Assembly (NCBI RefSeq): GCF_040802235.1
Contig: NC_133161.1
Location: forward strand, 145,195,121 to 145,259,120
Length of the DNA: 64,000 nt
From: Manis javanica
Lineage: Eukaryota; Chordata; Mammalia; Pholidota; Manidae
Direction: 5' to 3'
Under the pieces are notes generated by a model. The model made no database searches. It saw only the letters and a program-made list of their open reading frames with translations, and was not told the origin of the DNA. The translations under genes and the position numbers were made by a program. Below, piece after piece: positions 10,991 through 23,900 of the stretch; positions within the stretch are counted from its first letter, which is position 1, and each line of letters begins with the position of its first letter.

Positions 10991-11588
10991 AGATATGGAA
11001 TTGGAGGACGGCTAGGGAAAGGTCACTGAGGAGCAGAAAGGAAGCAAATCAAAGGCAAGTGTGGAAGGACGGTTTTGGAAAGAATGTCCCTGATGTTTTC
11101 CTCTAGCACAGGAGAAAGGAGGGCAGGGTATGATCGGGAGTAGATCTGTTCGAAGTGAAGGGGAAGGACTTGAAGGGGTCCATGCCGACAGTATCTGCTT
11201 CCTCTTGAAGGTATAGGGGAGAGTTCCTCTTTTCTGGAAGACTCGCAAGTGAGTGAAGGTGTGTAAGAGCGTCTTTGAATCTCAGCTTTCACACCAGCAA
11301 AGCCCTCAAATCTATGCTGTCCCTTAAACCTTATCTCTTGGCAAGTTGTAAAAACCCAGGAGATCATATAGGACCATATACTTACCTCTAGGTAAGTAGC
11401 AATGGACCTACTGATCATCGCTTAAATGTGACTTTAAATCCATGCGCTTGAGACCTGCGGAATTCCAAAGCCCCTCCCATCCTATCACGCCTCGTACGTG
11501 GTTCTGTGTACTGTCCGTGCTGCACTTCCTAGAATTGGAAACATTTTATTCACCTCCAAATTACTTTGAAAAAATTCGCTAGACCTAA

Positions 11589-11643
11589 GGGGGGAGCCTA
11601 GTAAACATAATGTCCTTCATGTAATTGTAGATAAATGATACAA
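11589..11643 (+). mobile_element. 55-bp L1 3'-end micro-insertion
   Basis: The bases match the last 55 or so of the L1 at 7,103-7,157 (gggggagcctagtaaacata and on, ending in gatacaa) and nothing more. The flanks are a 20-bp direct repeat, 11,569-11,588 and 11,644-11,663, equal at 19 of 20 bases. This is a complete retrotransposition event with extreme 5' truncation; the short A-run merges with the right-hand repeat. Confidence 0.9.
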
Positions 11644-11663
11644 AAAAAATTCACTAGACCTAA

Positions 11664-14600
11664 CATTAGTAGGTCATTTTCCTTACTATAGGGAGAAAAT
11701 GGGTAAAACTGAGCAATATTATCCTCACATTGAGATGTCCAGGGTTTTTTTTCTTTGAGTCACACTTAAAAGTCTAACTAAAATGGCCTAAAATTGACTT
11801 AGGATTCCTTTCAGCCATCAGTGCCAACTTATCGTGGCTAACAGGACTGGAGTTGGGTTGATCTAATTTGGACCCAATTTTTATCTGTAGAGGGGATGGA
11901 AAATCCAGGTGAGGATTAAGGTCATGGCCTATGTACAAGAGCAGGAGGAAATCTGAGTTAATTATAACCTAGGTTCTGCAGTCTGCATTCCAGGAAGCGG
12001 TCCCTTAGCTAGATGGACAACTTGTTGATTGAGAGGCAGTCTTAGAGGAAACAGAAGCTACCAATTTCTGAATTCTGAGATGGATTTCCACAAACGAAGG
12101 TGTTAATACCGAAAGACTAGAATTTCTTGTCCCTTGAAGAAGCCCTTTGGGTAGTTAGCATTTGCTTATATTCTCTCCAGCAATCTGACTGGCCTGGAAG
12201 ATTTCCCAGAGGTCATCTTTTTCAAGGCCTGTTGCATAAGGTTGTTTTGACATGTGTTGGAATCTACATTACAATGCATGCATTATGTTTAGTTGTTTAT
12301 TTCTAGACTTAAAAAAACTCACTGTCTATCTTTCAGGAAATAATTAAAGCAAACGAATAAAACCATGAGAATGTGACCATCACTGCCCAAGGCAAAGACC
12401 TCATAATCTCTGACACAAAAGTGTAAGCCTGAATTAAAATGTCTCTCAGATGTGAAGTTCTATGAGCTTCTGATAACAAGTTTAAAAACTGAGAACTTAT
12501 TTTGAAACATTATGGGTAAACACTAGGTCGTCAAATAACAGCTGCATAATTCAGCTCTGAAGATGTTTAGCATCAGTCTTTCCTCTTTAGCCTTAGTCTC
12601 TTGTCTATTCTGAGCCCTCCCTGTTAACATCTAGCCAATCATATGGCTGAAGAGCCAGAAAAAAATCATGGTGTCTGGGTCTCTGATGCCAATTAGATGT
12701 TATGAATCATCACTTGCTGCTGCTGAAGTTGAAATGGAGTGCCTTACGTGTGAGTTCAAGTTCAGATGTTAGTTTTTGAATAAACTTAAAAGGAAACTAT
12801 CCTCCTTCCCCACTCCTACCCTTCACAGTGCAATGACCAACTTAAATATCCAAGAGTGAGAGGATGTGGTTGGAGTCAGGAAACCAGGAATCAAGTCCTG
12901 CATTCCAGTCCTCCGCCCCTGACTCACTCACCTCAGGCAAGTGTCCCACTTTATTTCATTTTTGCACTGAAAAGTGACGAGACCATTTTGTTTCAAATCT
13001 TCCAAGATGAGTGGTTCTGCTAACCCGCAAGAAGCCTTAGCTGTTGTTGAGATGGACAAATAAGAAAAACATGCAGCTAGAGATACTGTTTTAAGAGAGG
13101 GGAAAAAATGGTTTTTGTTGCTGAACTGTGTTCTTCCCACAGATGACTTTGAGAGCTTTACTGCTCAGTCTTTATAGGCAACTTTCTTCTGGGATGGGTG
13201 GAGTCGGAGGGCAGATGGGATAGCAGAGCAAACAAAGTCAGGGATCCCAAATCAAGGACCATTTGGCTCCAGTGTTTACCCTCAGTGTAGTGGGGGTGAA
13301 ATTTGGAGCCTCGGGGGAAGTGGAAATTAGTTTCCCCAATGTAGTAGTAAAAATGACTGTCGCATAACAGAGCATGCTTCTACCCGCACATTCAGGGCAG
13401 AGGACACCATAGCAGGGTTCAAGGTGGAGCAATGACCAAAATAGCATCCCTGACTTCATATTTATTTGGCTAAGATTACTTTAAAAAAAAAGAAAAAAAA
13501 CCAATCCTGGGCTTTCATGATTTCTTTCCATTACTCGTCCTGAAGGTCATTACGATGGTAACTCCTTTTCTACCATTACTTTAGAATTCGCTGTTATCTC
13601 AGAACTATATTTATTCACTTGTTCTATTAAGTTCTCTACCCTCTTGAGACCCGGCATGAGATGACATCAAGGTAAAAATGCAGGCTGTCCTTAGGGGAAA
13701 CAATAGCTATTTTAACAAGCAGGCTATAATTCAAAACCACACAATAATTTTAATTGCTCTTGGATTTGACAACACTGGAATGCATTAAAACTTGGAGCCC
13801 CTAAATATAACCTTTCTAACTTTATGCAAAAAGTCCAACATACAATTCTTATAAAAACCCATCTACAGGTTGCATGTATGTAAGCCTATATATGATTCTT
13901 TCAGCTCTAGTAAGTATATAAACTCTGAAATGCAGGCTTGGCAAAGAAAGACCGAGTTAAGATGATCAGTTCCTAAGGAATTCCTGGGATTTTCAGATTT
14001 CAGGCTATGTCTTCTGTCAAAGCTCTTCTGCCGCCCACCCTCTCATTTTTCCCTCCTGGGCCTTAAGCAAAAGCAGCCCTCTACCACCCTTGCTTGGTGG
14101 AGACGGGATGCAGCTAATCAGGGATCCAAATCTCTGTTTTCAAGTGAGAGGCTGAGATGCAGGAGTGACTCAGCTGGCATCAGCTTGTGGCAGTCTCAGC
14201 CTGCAGGCCTTCAGGAAATGAGTCCCCCAGGCCTGCATCTCCCTCTGTGGAAACTGCCGCTAAATTCTGCTGTTTATCAACCCAGTACCAAACACAGTAA
14301 GTAGTTTCACTGTTGGAAAACCTACTGTATACAAGCCAGATAGATGTGATAAGCTAGGATTTCAAAGGTGAATTAGATAATGTACCTTCCTTAAAGAGCT
14401 TACAGTTTAGTAAGGGAAAGAAACACATGTAGATATAACACTAGAGTACAGTGATGTCTGCTACAGAGGCTCAACATGAGGGCACAGAGCAGCAGTTTGG
14501 GAGAATGAGAAAAGACTCCTCAAAGTGGAACAGAGATGTGCCAGGTAGAAAGAGCCAGGATGAAGGAAACGGGAACAGCACTTATAAAGGTATGGATTCA
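11664..14600. other. Gene-free intergenic stretch
   Basis: No conserved exon was recognised. A MIR-like piece lies at about 12,850-12,960 ('cctgactcactcacctcagg' block). An A-rich run is at 13,481-13,500. A candidate regulatory patch at 14,160-14,240 is listed separately. The remainder looks single-copy. Confidence 0.45.
14160..14240. promoter_or_regulatory. Candidate element with NF-E2/AP-1-like motif
   Basis: TGACTCAGC at 14,166-14,174 fits the NF-E2/MAF half of an antioxidant-type element and a full AP-1 core; a second TGAGTC core lies at 14,219-14,224. The patch lies in unusually GC-rich single-copy DNA. Function is inferred from motifs only. Confidence 0.25.
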
Positions 14601-14919
14601 TTAATGGGTAAATTCGTTCATTCATCACATCTGTACTGAGTGACTTCTGTGTGCTGGAAAATGAGAATATAGCCTTGAACAAAATAGATTAAAAAAAAAT
14701 TATTCCTTCATGGGGCTTCCATTTATTTTAGTGAAGTAAAACAAACCATAAACACAGTAAACCAGTAAATCATATAGAATGTTACAAGGTGAAATTTTGG
14801 GGGAAGAGAGGTTTCTTGCAGGTGTCATTGTGGTTGGGAAGCCCACACTAGAAACACGGGGTGATTTGAGGGAGCCAGCCCTGGCACTACACTACCTTGG
14901 GGAAGAACATTTCAAGCCG

Positions 14920-14971
14920 AGGAACCAGCCAGTGGCTAAGGCAGGAGTTGCCTGGTGTGTCTGGGGTGAGG
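14920..14971 (+). repeat. 52-bp direct repeat, copy 1
   Basis: Identical at all 52 positions to 16,294-16,345. This copy lies in its natural place within the L2 antisense sequence and so is likely the donor. Confidence 0.95.
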
Positions 14972-16293
14972 CTAGGAGCCAGCGAAGCAGGTGAAGAAGG
15001 GGAAGAGTGGCGGGAGATGAGCTCTCGGGGACGTTTGGAAAGCCAGCTCGTTGGACCTTGAGATCCGCTGTAAGGGTTCAAGCTCTGGATCTGAGCGCGG
15101 TGGGAGCCATTAAGCCTTCTGAGCAGAGGAGTGGCAGGGGTCTGGCTTGTATTGTGGAAGGATCCCTCTGACTGATGTGGGGAATAGACTGTAGAGAGGC
15201 CAACTTGGAAGCAGGAGGCCAAGGCCGTATCAGCAATCCCAGGGACAGAGGGCAGTGCGTTGGTGTTAGCGGTGGACGTGGTAAGAAATGGTCAGATTCT
15301 GGATATATTTTGAATGTAGAACCACCAGGACTTCTGGATGGATTGATATGGAATATGGAGTCAAGAAGGACTCCAAAGGTCTGCAGCCTGAGCAACTGGA
15401 AGGACTGAGTTGCCACCAGCTGAGAAGGAGAAAACTGTGGAACAGATTCGGGGTGGGGATAGTGAAGAAAATCAGGAGTTCAATTTTGGACATGCGAAGT
15501 TTGAAATGTCATTAAACACCAGAGGGATGTATCAAATAGGCAGTTGCATATATGTCTAGACTTCAGGGGAGTAGTATGGACTAATGGTATAAATTTGAGA
15601 GTTGTCAGTGTGTAAATGTTATTTAAAACTATGAGACTGGTTGAGATCACCAATGGAATGAGGACAAAAAGGGGAAGGACTGAGCCTTATCTTTGGGAGG
15701 CCAGAAGAAAGCTCTGGAACAAGAGTTTATCAGTAAGTGCATCAAACAGGAGGAAATATTCAGTTGAGTCAAATATTGCTGAAAAGTCAAGTAAAATGAG
15801 GAATGAGAACTGACTCTTGCATGCAATGTGTAAGAAAAGCAGTTTCAGTTGGGTGGTAGGAATGAATGCCTGATTGGAGTAGGTTCAAGAGAGAACAATA
15901 ATTGGAGACAGCAAGTGAATACTAACCAATATTAGTATTGTTAACTTTTGAGGTGTTTTGCTGCAAAAGGGAGTTGATTTTGTAAAAGATGGGCTGGGTA
16001 ATAGTGATACACTCACAGGAACAATAGAGTAGGGGAGAAAACTAATGACACAGGAAAGGGGAGAAATGGCACAAACACATCTAGTGGTGGGATTGGCTTT
16101 AAAAAGTATAGTACAGGCGAGGTGGAGAATATACAGACAGACGGGTGCAGAGAGTAGATGATGTTATGAGAGTTAGTGCCAATTCTCCAACTGCTTCAAT
16201 TTCCTTAAATAGGAAGCAAGATGATCTGCTGACAGAAATAATTATGGTCCAAAGAAATACTGTGATTGTCAGGTAGTGTTAAGTGCTTCCTTA

Positions 16294-16345
16294 AGGAACC
16301 AGCCAGTGGCTAAGGCAGGAGTTGCCTGGTGTGTCTGGGGTGAGG
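16294..16345 (+). repeat. 52-bp direct repeat, copy 2
   Basis: Identical at all 52 positions to 14,920-14,971 but with unrelated flanks. No A-tail and no target-site duplication were seen, so it looks like a templated insertion. Confidence 0.95.
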
Positions 16346-17039
16346 TCGAGATCATGAATCTAGTCACCTTGGTTTCCCGACTATATTCAGCTTCTCGGGT
16401 GCAAGTGCAGAGCAGGGAGACTCAGCCAAGGATGGGGTTTCGGCAAATGAGCACAACACAAGGGATTTGAGGGCGTATTCTAGGCAGTGGTCATGACTGA
16501 CCATGGAATGTAAGTTAAGTTGGGTAAGTGAGGAAAAGAGGACTTGAAGGTTGTGAGGGGGATGGTATCAACTTACTGATGGTCACGGTGACTCCAAATC
16601 AGTACAGTTGGGGTATCAGAGCTAATGGGTTGGAAGGAAAACAGGTGTTGAGAGAGGGATGCATGAAATTGAAACCATGGTGTGACTGAAATTATTGGTA
16701 ATTACATGGAATGAGTACCCAAGGAAGGAGAAAAACATAATCATCGGACTTTTTAAGGGAATTGAGAAGCCTAGTTTGCTGCATCATTTATGTCACTGGC
16801 TCTCAAATATTACATGGAGAGACGATTATAACCGAGATTGCTGGATTCCACCCCCTGAGCTTTAAAGTAGCGCCTGAGAATTTTCATTTCTAAATTTCCT
16901 CGTGCTGCTGTTGCTGTGGTCCAGGGACAATACTTTGTAAACTACTGATCTGTGTGTGTTGAAATTGCCAAGAATTAAGACAGTAGTTTTGTAGAGTGAC
17001 AGTGAGCCAGGAGAAAAAAACTGGCAAGAAAGAAAGAGC

Positions 17040-17565
17040 ACCACTCCTAGGAATTTACCTGAAGAAAACAAAATCCCTGATTTGAAACATATACACCCCT
17101 GTTTATTACTGCTTTGTTTGCAACAGCCAAGGTATGGAAGCAACCTAAGTGTCCATCAAGAAATGAATGGATAAAGAAGTGGTATATATACACAATGGAA
17201 TATTCAGCCATAAAAAGAGAATAAATCCTCCCATTTGCAGCAACATGGACGGATCTAGATGGTATTATGCTCAGTGAAATAAGCCAGGTGGAGAAAAACA
17301 AATACCAAATGATTTCACTTATTTATGGAATATAAAAAAAAGCAAAACAGAAGGAACAAAACAGCAGTAAACTCATAGACACCAAGAAGGGCCTAGTGGT
17401 TACCAAAGAGGAGGGGAGAAGGTGGGGAGGAGAGGGGAGGGGGGGATAAAAGGACACAATAATTTGCAATCACAATATAAGTTGATCATGAAGACTGTCA
17501 AACCACCGTGATGTATATTTGAAACCAACATGAGATTGTATATTAATACTGTAATTAAAAAAAGA
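17040..17565 (+). mobile_element. L1 3' fragment with G-rich 3' UTR
   Basis: Encodes the last part of L1 ORF2 in broken form, then a 3' UTR with four G-runs at 17,413-17,445 and an A-rich end at 17,558-17,565. It is truncated 5' and inserted next to the long L2 copy. No clear target-site duplication could be fixed by eye. Confidence 0.85.
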
Positions 17566-18760
17566 GTGGCCTGGTGATCAGCAGAAAACTGCATGAGGGG
17601 TTGTGGTCATGGTATTTGCTAATAGATTTAAGGCTGGGAGTTTTCATGGGGACTGGGTGAAATTGCGTGTCTGAAACAATGGCTTGGTAACAAAATGAGA
17701 TTAAGGCTAAAGGCACAGGTCAAGAGCTGTGCGTATCTAGCTTTTTATTATCATCCAGGGCCTTTATTTGGTAAGCAGGTCTAGTTAAGTTGCCTAAGAG
17801 AATCTCTGGTGGAACTGCTACTGTATTCATCTCAAGAGTGGTTACAATTATGCCAATTCATGTTCTGGTAGAAATAAAATCCACCCTAACTAGGAAATGT
17901 TAAGCCCTCCAACACTGGTTATCACTTTACATAAGAGCAGGCATGCTGAGAACTTGTGGGACAAGAACAGCTAGGTAGTAGGGCAAAACAGCACTGAGAG
18001 CACAGAAGGTAATAGAGTGGAACTGTGAAGAGACAAAGTAGGGAGGTCTACAGTGGCCAGGAGAAAAGGCAGGGTACAGACTACATACAGTACGGATCAT
18101 TACCTGGGACCAATTTGTGGTTCCACCACTTACTACTCATGGGATCCTAGCCAGATCCTTTGAGGTTTCTCCTGCTTAGTTCCTGGCTTATTAAATGGGC
18201 CTGTCTTCTATGCCACGCCACGTGCCTCAGAGGAAAGCTGAGGGCTAAATGAGTCAAAGCAAGTGTGTTGAGAATATCAAGTACTATACAAATATGGAAT
18301 ACTAAAAAAAAGTAGTCATACTGAGCTGTCCTTAGAAATCAGGGCAGAAATACTTAGGTATGTTCAGATGAGCATAAAGGGAGAAACTTGCTAAGGAAAA
18401 TGCCGAAGTGTATTCTAGAACACAGGATTTAGTACACTATGGGGGCAGTTTCACATTCAATGTGGTCTTGAAAGCCTCATAAAAAGACTTTGCTTTACTG
18501 ACATTTATGTTGAGGAATTCATAGAGCAGTTCCCGTAGGAATCACATCTTTGGACCATAGTCTGATATACATGTAGAACTGGCTTGAACTTGAGCAACTA
18601 CAATCTCCCCTCTCCTCATGATGCCTACCACTAAATAGGTACCTACTCTACATACTGAGAAAAATGCAGGACCACATGCACCCTTAGATGCACCTTTCCA
18701 TCTTAGTTTTTGTTACTTGGAATTGAAATTGCCTGGTGCTGTGAAGATTATACAAACTGA
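17566..18760. other. Gene-free stretch with a MIR
   Basis: No exon was recognised. A MIR-like copy lies at about 18,090-18,290 ('ttccaccacttactactcat' block at 18,121). The rest is unassigned. Confidence 0.45.
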
Positions 18761-19290
18761 GGGCAGGGGCTATGCTGTCAAAATTCTCCAGTGGTTTTAG
18801 ATCTACCATCCTTAAGATTGTCCAATCCTTAATATGGCATAAGCACTTCCCAATCTGGCCCCCACTGTCTTACCTCACTGTTCTCGTCTGTACCTGGTGA
18901 CTCAGCCATACTTCATTATTTCAAACCTCCAATGTGCCAGACTTAGTTCTGACTTAACAGCTTTTGTTCCACTGGCCCAGTGTACCCTGTCCCATGCTTC
19001 TTGGCTCTTACTTACTTACTTTTGATGTCACTTCCTGATGCCGCCCTTAAACCCCCTTCTGAAGTTTGGGTTAGACCCTTTCAAGCGTACCTTCTACTTC
19101 CCTCATTATAGCACTTCTCACACTACTGTAACTCCGTGCTTAATTACCTGTCTCACCAGACCAAACTCTGTGAAGCAGATGAAAGTATTGCTCATGTTTC
19201 TACCATTTAACAGTGCCTGGATTTGGGGTGCAGCCATCTGATGTACACTGAAGTTGTCAGTGGCAAACACTTAGCACAAATTCAGTGAAA
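18760..19290 (+). mobile_element. LINE-2 3' fragment, sense
   Basis: Blocks 'ttctccagtggttttagatc' near 18,783, 'cccaatctggcccccactgt' near 18,849 and the 'gcacttctcacactactgta' segment near 19,111 follow the L2 3' half. All frames are closed. Confidence 0.6.
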
Positions 19291-20750
19291 GAAGACCTGA
19301 ACAGTTCTATACTAGGAGACAAGGCATTTGGGGTTTAGGAGGGCAAAAATAAGTGGCCTAGCAGGAGCTTCAAGGAGCCTACTGCTATTTTAACCTAGGA
19401 AAATTTTGTACACGCACTATTAGCCACCATAAATCAGATGTGTGCTGTGTGGCAGGCAAAGGGCAGGAAGTAGCAGTGAAGTTAGTAAATACCTATTTTG
19501 AGGACTTTCTGGGGTGACCATGTCATCAAAAAAAAAAAAAAAAGATCAGATTCATATCCTGAATCAACTTGGCCTCTGTAGGTTCTTACTAGTGCTACTG
19601 ACTCAAACCTTTTAAATTTGCTTTTGTCTTATTTTAATACTCACCATGCTTCATATATACTTTGCGAGAGAAACTCATAAAGATCGTCGTCCTCGTAGTA
19701 TCTCTTCAGTCTTTTGCTATACATATTTTAAGTCATTTTGAAAAGAGGTAGTTTCAGTTTTGACCTGTGTTTACTGCAGAAGCAGTAAGTCAGGCATTAC
19801 TCCTTTCTGAAGAGTAGCGGTCTCCATGGAGACTCGCTTGCTTATTGCTTAGAAAAGTTGTGCCTGTACTAAGCTAAAGCAGCAGTGTTCTAAGTGCAGT
19901 GGGTAAATTTGGGACTGACTAGATATGTTTAATACTATTAAATACTACATTGTGGACCATGTTTTTCCAATATGAAATATTCTTTTGGTTATCACCAGCT
20001 GGTAATGCACATTTTATAGTGTCTGCAAGTTACAATGGATTTAGAAATGTACCAGTGAGCCATTCAAAGATGGTAAGATCCCCAAAAGCCAATGAGTAAG
20101 TCTCTCCTGCACAAAGACAGAGAGCAGTCGTATCTATTTACTTCAGGGCATAATATTTAGACCCATAGATATGTTATAACCCTGTTTAAATATCCACAGG
20201 GAATCTTATTTTTGCAAAGATAGTTCCAAAAATCATAAAACTGGATATATTAGTAATATAAAACACATCAAAATTAGATTAAGAATGTAGAACATGGCTC
20301 TTGTTCACTCTATTCTGGTGTAAAGATGTTACAAAGTCACATACTTAGAACACCACTAAGTACCCGAATATTTACTGACACAGGTGTTGTCAAAAAGCTA
20401 ATTTTAGCAAAGAGAAACCATGCATATTTTATTGTTTATACTATTGATGTGATTTAACTGCAACTTTGGCTTATGGTATTACCATTTCTCCTACTGTAGT
20501 TAAGTTTTAGTTTTCTCAAGGCCTTTTTCCTGACTCTTCTGAAAATAAAATTATCACACATTTCAAACTTTCAAATTAAAAATTATCCTGATAAAGGTGC
20601 CAGGTTGATATATTCACATATATCCTTTCTAATTTCAGGCTAGGCAAAGACAAGCATTTGGAGCTGTATTAATCTATTAAAGTAAAAGACAATCCAACTT
20701 AATATCAAGAGAAATTGTGTCCTTCCACGAGGTGTGTAATAGAGAAAATA
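19291..20750. other. Intergenic stretch downstream of ATP5MG
   Basis: Apart from an A-run at 19,528-19,544 nothing was recognised. This is the region just 3' of ATP5MG. Confidence 0.4.
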
Positions 20751-20773
20751 CTGGTTTTGATACATTATCTTAT

Positions 20774-20779
20774 TTTATT
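20774..20779 (-). terminator. ATP5MG: ATP5MG polyadenylation signal
   Basis: AATAAA on the minus strand 75 bases after the ATP5MG stop codon. The 3' UTR would be about 100 bases long, fitting the short mRNA of this gene. Cleavage is expected near 20,755. Confidence 0.75.
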
Positions 20780-20853
20780 CAAGTTAGTCTGATCACACAT
20801 GGTCCAAGAACACTCAAAAACAAACCAAATATAAACATGTTAAAGGTTGGTCT

Positions 20854-20952
20854 TCAAACATCATAGCCAATGATGCCACGCTTGCCTATAATCTCACCAA
20901 CATAAAACCACATCCACACCTCAGTGGCCACCAAACCATTCAGCAGAGCTTC
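20854..20952 (-). CDS. ATP5MG: ATP5MG coding exon 3
   Basis: Codes the last 32 residues, from E-A-L-L-N-G to G-Y-D-V and TGA. It holds the transmembrane helix with W-M-W-F-Y and GxxxG. The acceptor is a polypyrimidine tract ending in CAG at 20,955-20,953; the intron is phase 0. Confidence 0.95.
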   Translation of the reverse strand, partial: EALLNGLVATEVWMWFYVGEIIGKRGIIGYDV

Positions 20953-23900
20953 CTGAAAAAAGAAGCACAAATTTTAATGCACATTTTTTCCCTTACATAT
21001 TTAGAACTATTCTCTTTCAGGATTAAGTGACGGAGAATATAAGGACGCTATTCAAATAAGGGGGCAGTTTTACTCAAAGTCAAGAATTACTGATAACTTT
21101 GTTCAACTGCTGAGAACCCTTGAACTTACAATTACGTGGGGTAAGTAGTCCAGCGCTTATAAATACTTTCAAAGCATTCTTTAAAGACCTGAACTGACTT
21201 AACCCTTTCATTATTAGTTTATGAGATACTTTATGAGCCCTAAAACAACCCACATCCTGGAAATAGCTGACACATTTAGACAGGGAATTCTTATAAAGGA
21301 TGGTTTTAAGCAGACGGGTCTCTGAAAAGCCCTTTTTGGCGGGCTAAAGAAAATCTGCAGAAAGATGAAGGACTCTGCCTTCCCCTTCAGACATCATTTT
21401 ATTCATTTCTTATCTGGCTTAACTCCTTCCAAGTTTCCAGTAACTACCTCTTTCACAGATCAATGTTTCATTGCCCTGAGGAGAAAAAGTGCAACCACAG
21501 GTGCAGAGCAGCGTTTCATCCAAGTGTAAATGTGAGGCTTGAGACTGCATTGAAAAAAATACCTTTCCAACACCAAAATTAGGCCTTTTCCTTTTAGTAC
21601 CTGGAGGTTAATTTTGCCCTTCAAATCAGACCAGAAACATTGGAAGTCTCCTGAAAAATAACCATATTTTCCAGGATGTAGGTTCTAAAGCCAGAAATAA
21701 TTTAGTTTGTTAGGGTTTTTGTACCTGTGTTTAGATCAAGCAAGAAAATATAAAATCCAAAGTCAATTTCTTAGTCTTTAAATTTTTAGCTTACTGCAAT
21801 TCAATAACCCTTCATATTATATTATATGCTTGCTGGGTTTTGGTATTTTTAACCTTTATACAAGTGTTAGCCGCCCAACTGTGACATAGTCCAAGAGATC
21901 TTTTGGCCAAAATGGGGATAGTTCCAAGACTACAGAAGGAAAAAAGTACAGAATCAGCAAAGTGAGCCATCCTATTTTAGTACACTAACCAAACTAAGAA
22001 AGGGGAAAAAAATATCTGCCCAGAAAAATGTTCATGTCTTTGTTATAAGACTAACAGGAAACTAAAACATAAAATAGCTGAATTACTTTAACTCCAATGA
22101 CAAAATTATAAAGATAAATATCTTTTTCAACAGTCAGGAGATTCTCTCTCATTATGCTGGTTTCTGCCTCACTGGAAAGTACATATATTAATCAAAACAA
22201 TCAGAAAAATCCCAAGGGAAGACATTTTCTGTTATGCACATACGTTTTAGTTTAGCCCATAGTTACCTTAACTGTGAGCTGTTTGAAGCTACCCGTCTGA
22301 GCACTCCTGACTATTTTTTTCAAGCTCTGAATAGCTGTAGGGATCTCAGTAGGGGTTGGAGGAACCAGTTCAACCTTGGCATAGTACCAAAATGTGGCCA
22401 ATCGAGGCTTCGAGTAAGTCACAGCAGCTGGAAAACAAAACAAAACAAAACAACCTAGGATGAACTCACTAGAGACCGAAAGAAGCAGCTGTGTGGGCTG
22501 GACACAAATATTTATTCATGCATCACTTTCATTCACTGCTTGTACCAAATGTGCACCCGGTGTGAAAAGTCAAAGCTGCTCCGTGGTAACAAGAGGGTTT
22601 TAAAGATGCAGAACACCTGTGTCACAGGGACGTTCAATCGGGTGGGAAGCTGTAAGCACATTCAATTATGTTAGGACTTCACTAGTGGCTAGCTGGTCCT
22701 CTTACTTCATTTATGAGTGGCAAATATAGTTAAACTGTAAGGTTAGCAGATGTTGAATCCAAAAGCAAGAAAAGAGTAACAATGTAACCATATTTTCTTG
22801 GTAAAAAGACTAGAAAATTTGGAGGGAAGAGGTGCAGAAGGGGAGGGAAGGAGCTATACAGAAAGGCATCCCTCAGACTAAGATGGAAACTTGTCACAAA
22901 TTGGCTGCAAATACACATGGAATTCTATACCAATTAGTACCCATTTTTGGGATCTTCATCAATATATGCTGGATTAAATCTTTTAACAAGAGCACAGCTG
23001 CTCCTCCTTCAAAACACCAAATAAAAATAAAATCTCCATGTATTGTTTATCAGCCAAAACTCACATCAATCACTAAGCTGAAATTCCTCAAAGTATTTAC
23101 TATTTCAGGGAAAAAAAAAATCTAAACATTCAGGGTAGATGTGAGACTTTGGTAGTGATTTTGGCAAGAAAAATGCATTTAAAAAACAATCCAATACAAA
23201 TGTAAAAAGAAAATAGCACAAATGCATGAACATCCATAAGGTGTCTGCTCTTCAAAAATGGATTCTCTAAGTCTCTTGGCACTTTTCCTATTATTCATGG
23301 CCTGCATTTAGGTATTTCACTCCTCTTAGAATTACTCATCTCCATCTTACTCTGTGCTTAGGGCCATGGATAAATCTTTCAGCAGACACAAAGCTGTAAG
23401 AGGTAGCTCTTAATAGAACTGCCAATGCCTGCAAAGTGGGGCCACCAAGAACTACAGTCCTGTGTAATTGTCTTTAATAAATTACCTTCAACACACAGAT
23501 ATTCCACCCTTAAAAAAAAATCACTGCACTGTACAAATACTGTACTTCAGTTGGTAAATTTCTCAGGGAGTATAGATGCAAAGGTCTGAAAGGGATGTAC
23601 AAATGAGAAAGTAAATGAATGTTGGATGAAGGGAGCCTCTGCAGGACAGGGAAGTTACAGATAGGCTAGAAAAGAAGCAAGACTGAATCCTGTGGAACCA
23701 AATTAGAGTTGGATACATTCTTATGAACTTTTATTTAGTTTAATGTATACGTAAATGGACAGACATGGAAACAACTACATATATGCACTCTAGATGTGGG
23801 TCAGTGTGCACACACACACTCTTGTCCACTCAGAGTGCCTAGAGGCAACGATATTCTAGTAGTCCAGTAACAGGAACATATCAGTGCCTAGATCTTAGTT

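Larger units (their letters stand above)
14610..17035 (-). mobile_element. Long LINE-2 copy, antisense
   Basis: Starting with the reversed L2 3' end ('gttcattcatcacatctgta', 14,617), the minus strand then shows the degraded C-terminal reverse-transcriptase phrases 'GSTFKIYPESDHF' (about 15,282-15,320) and 'MSKIELLIF' (about 15,467-15,493), both typical of L2. The order of blocks agrees with one long copy. The part beyond about 16,000 is less certain. It contains the 52-bp duplication reported in the findings. Confidence 0.7.

Noticed and set aside
19528-19544. A-run considered as the tail of a retrocopy
   Set aside because: No gene-like or transposon-like sequence precedes it, and no flanking direct repeat was found.
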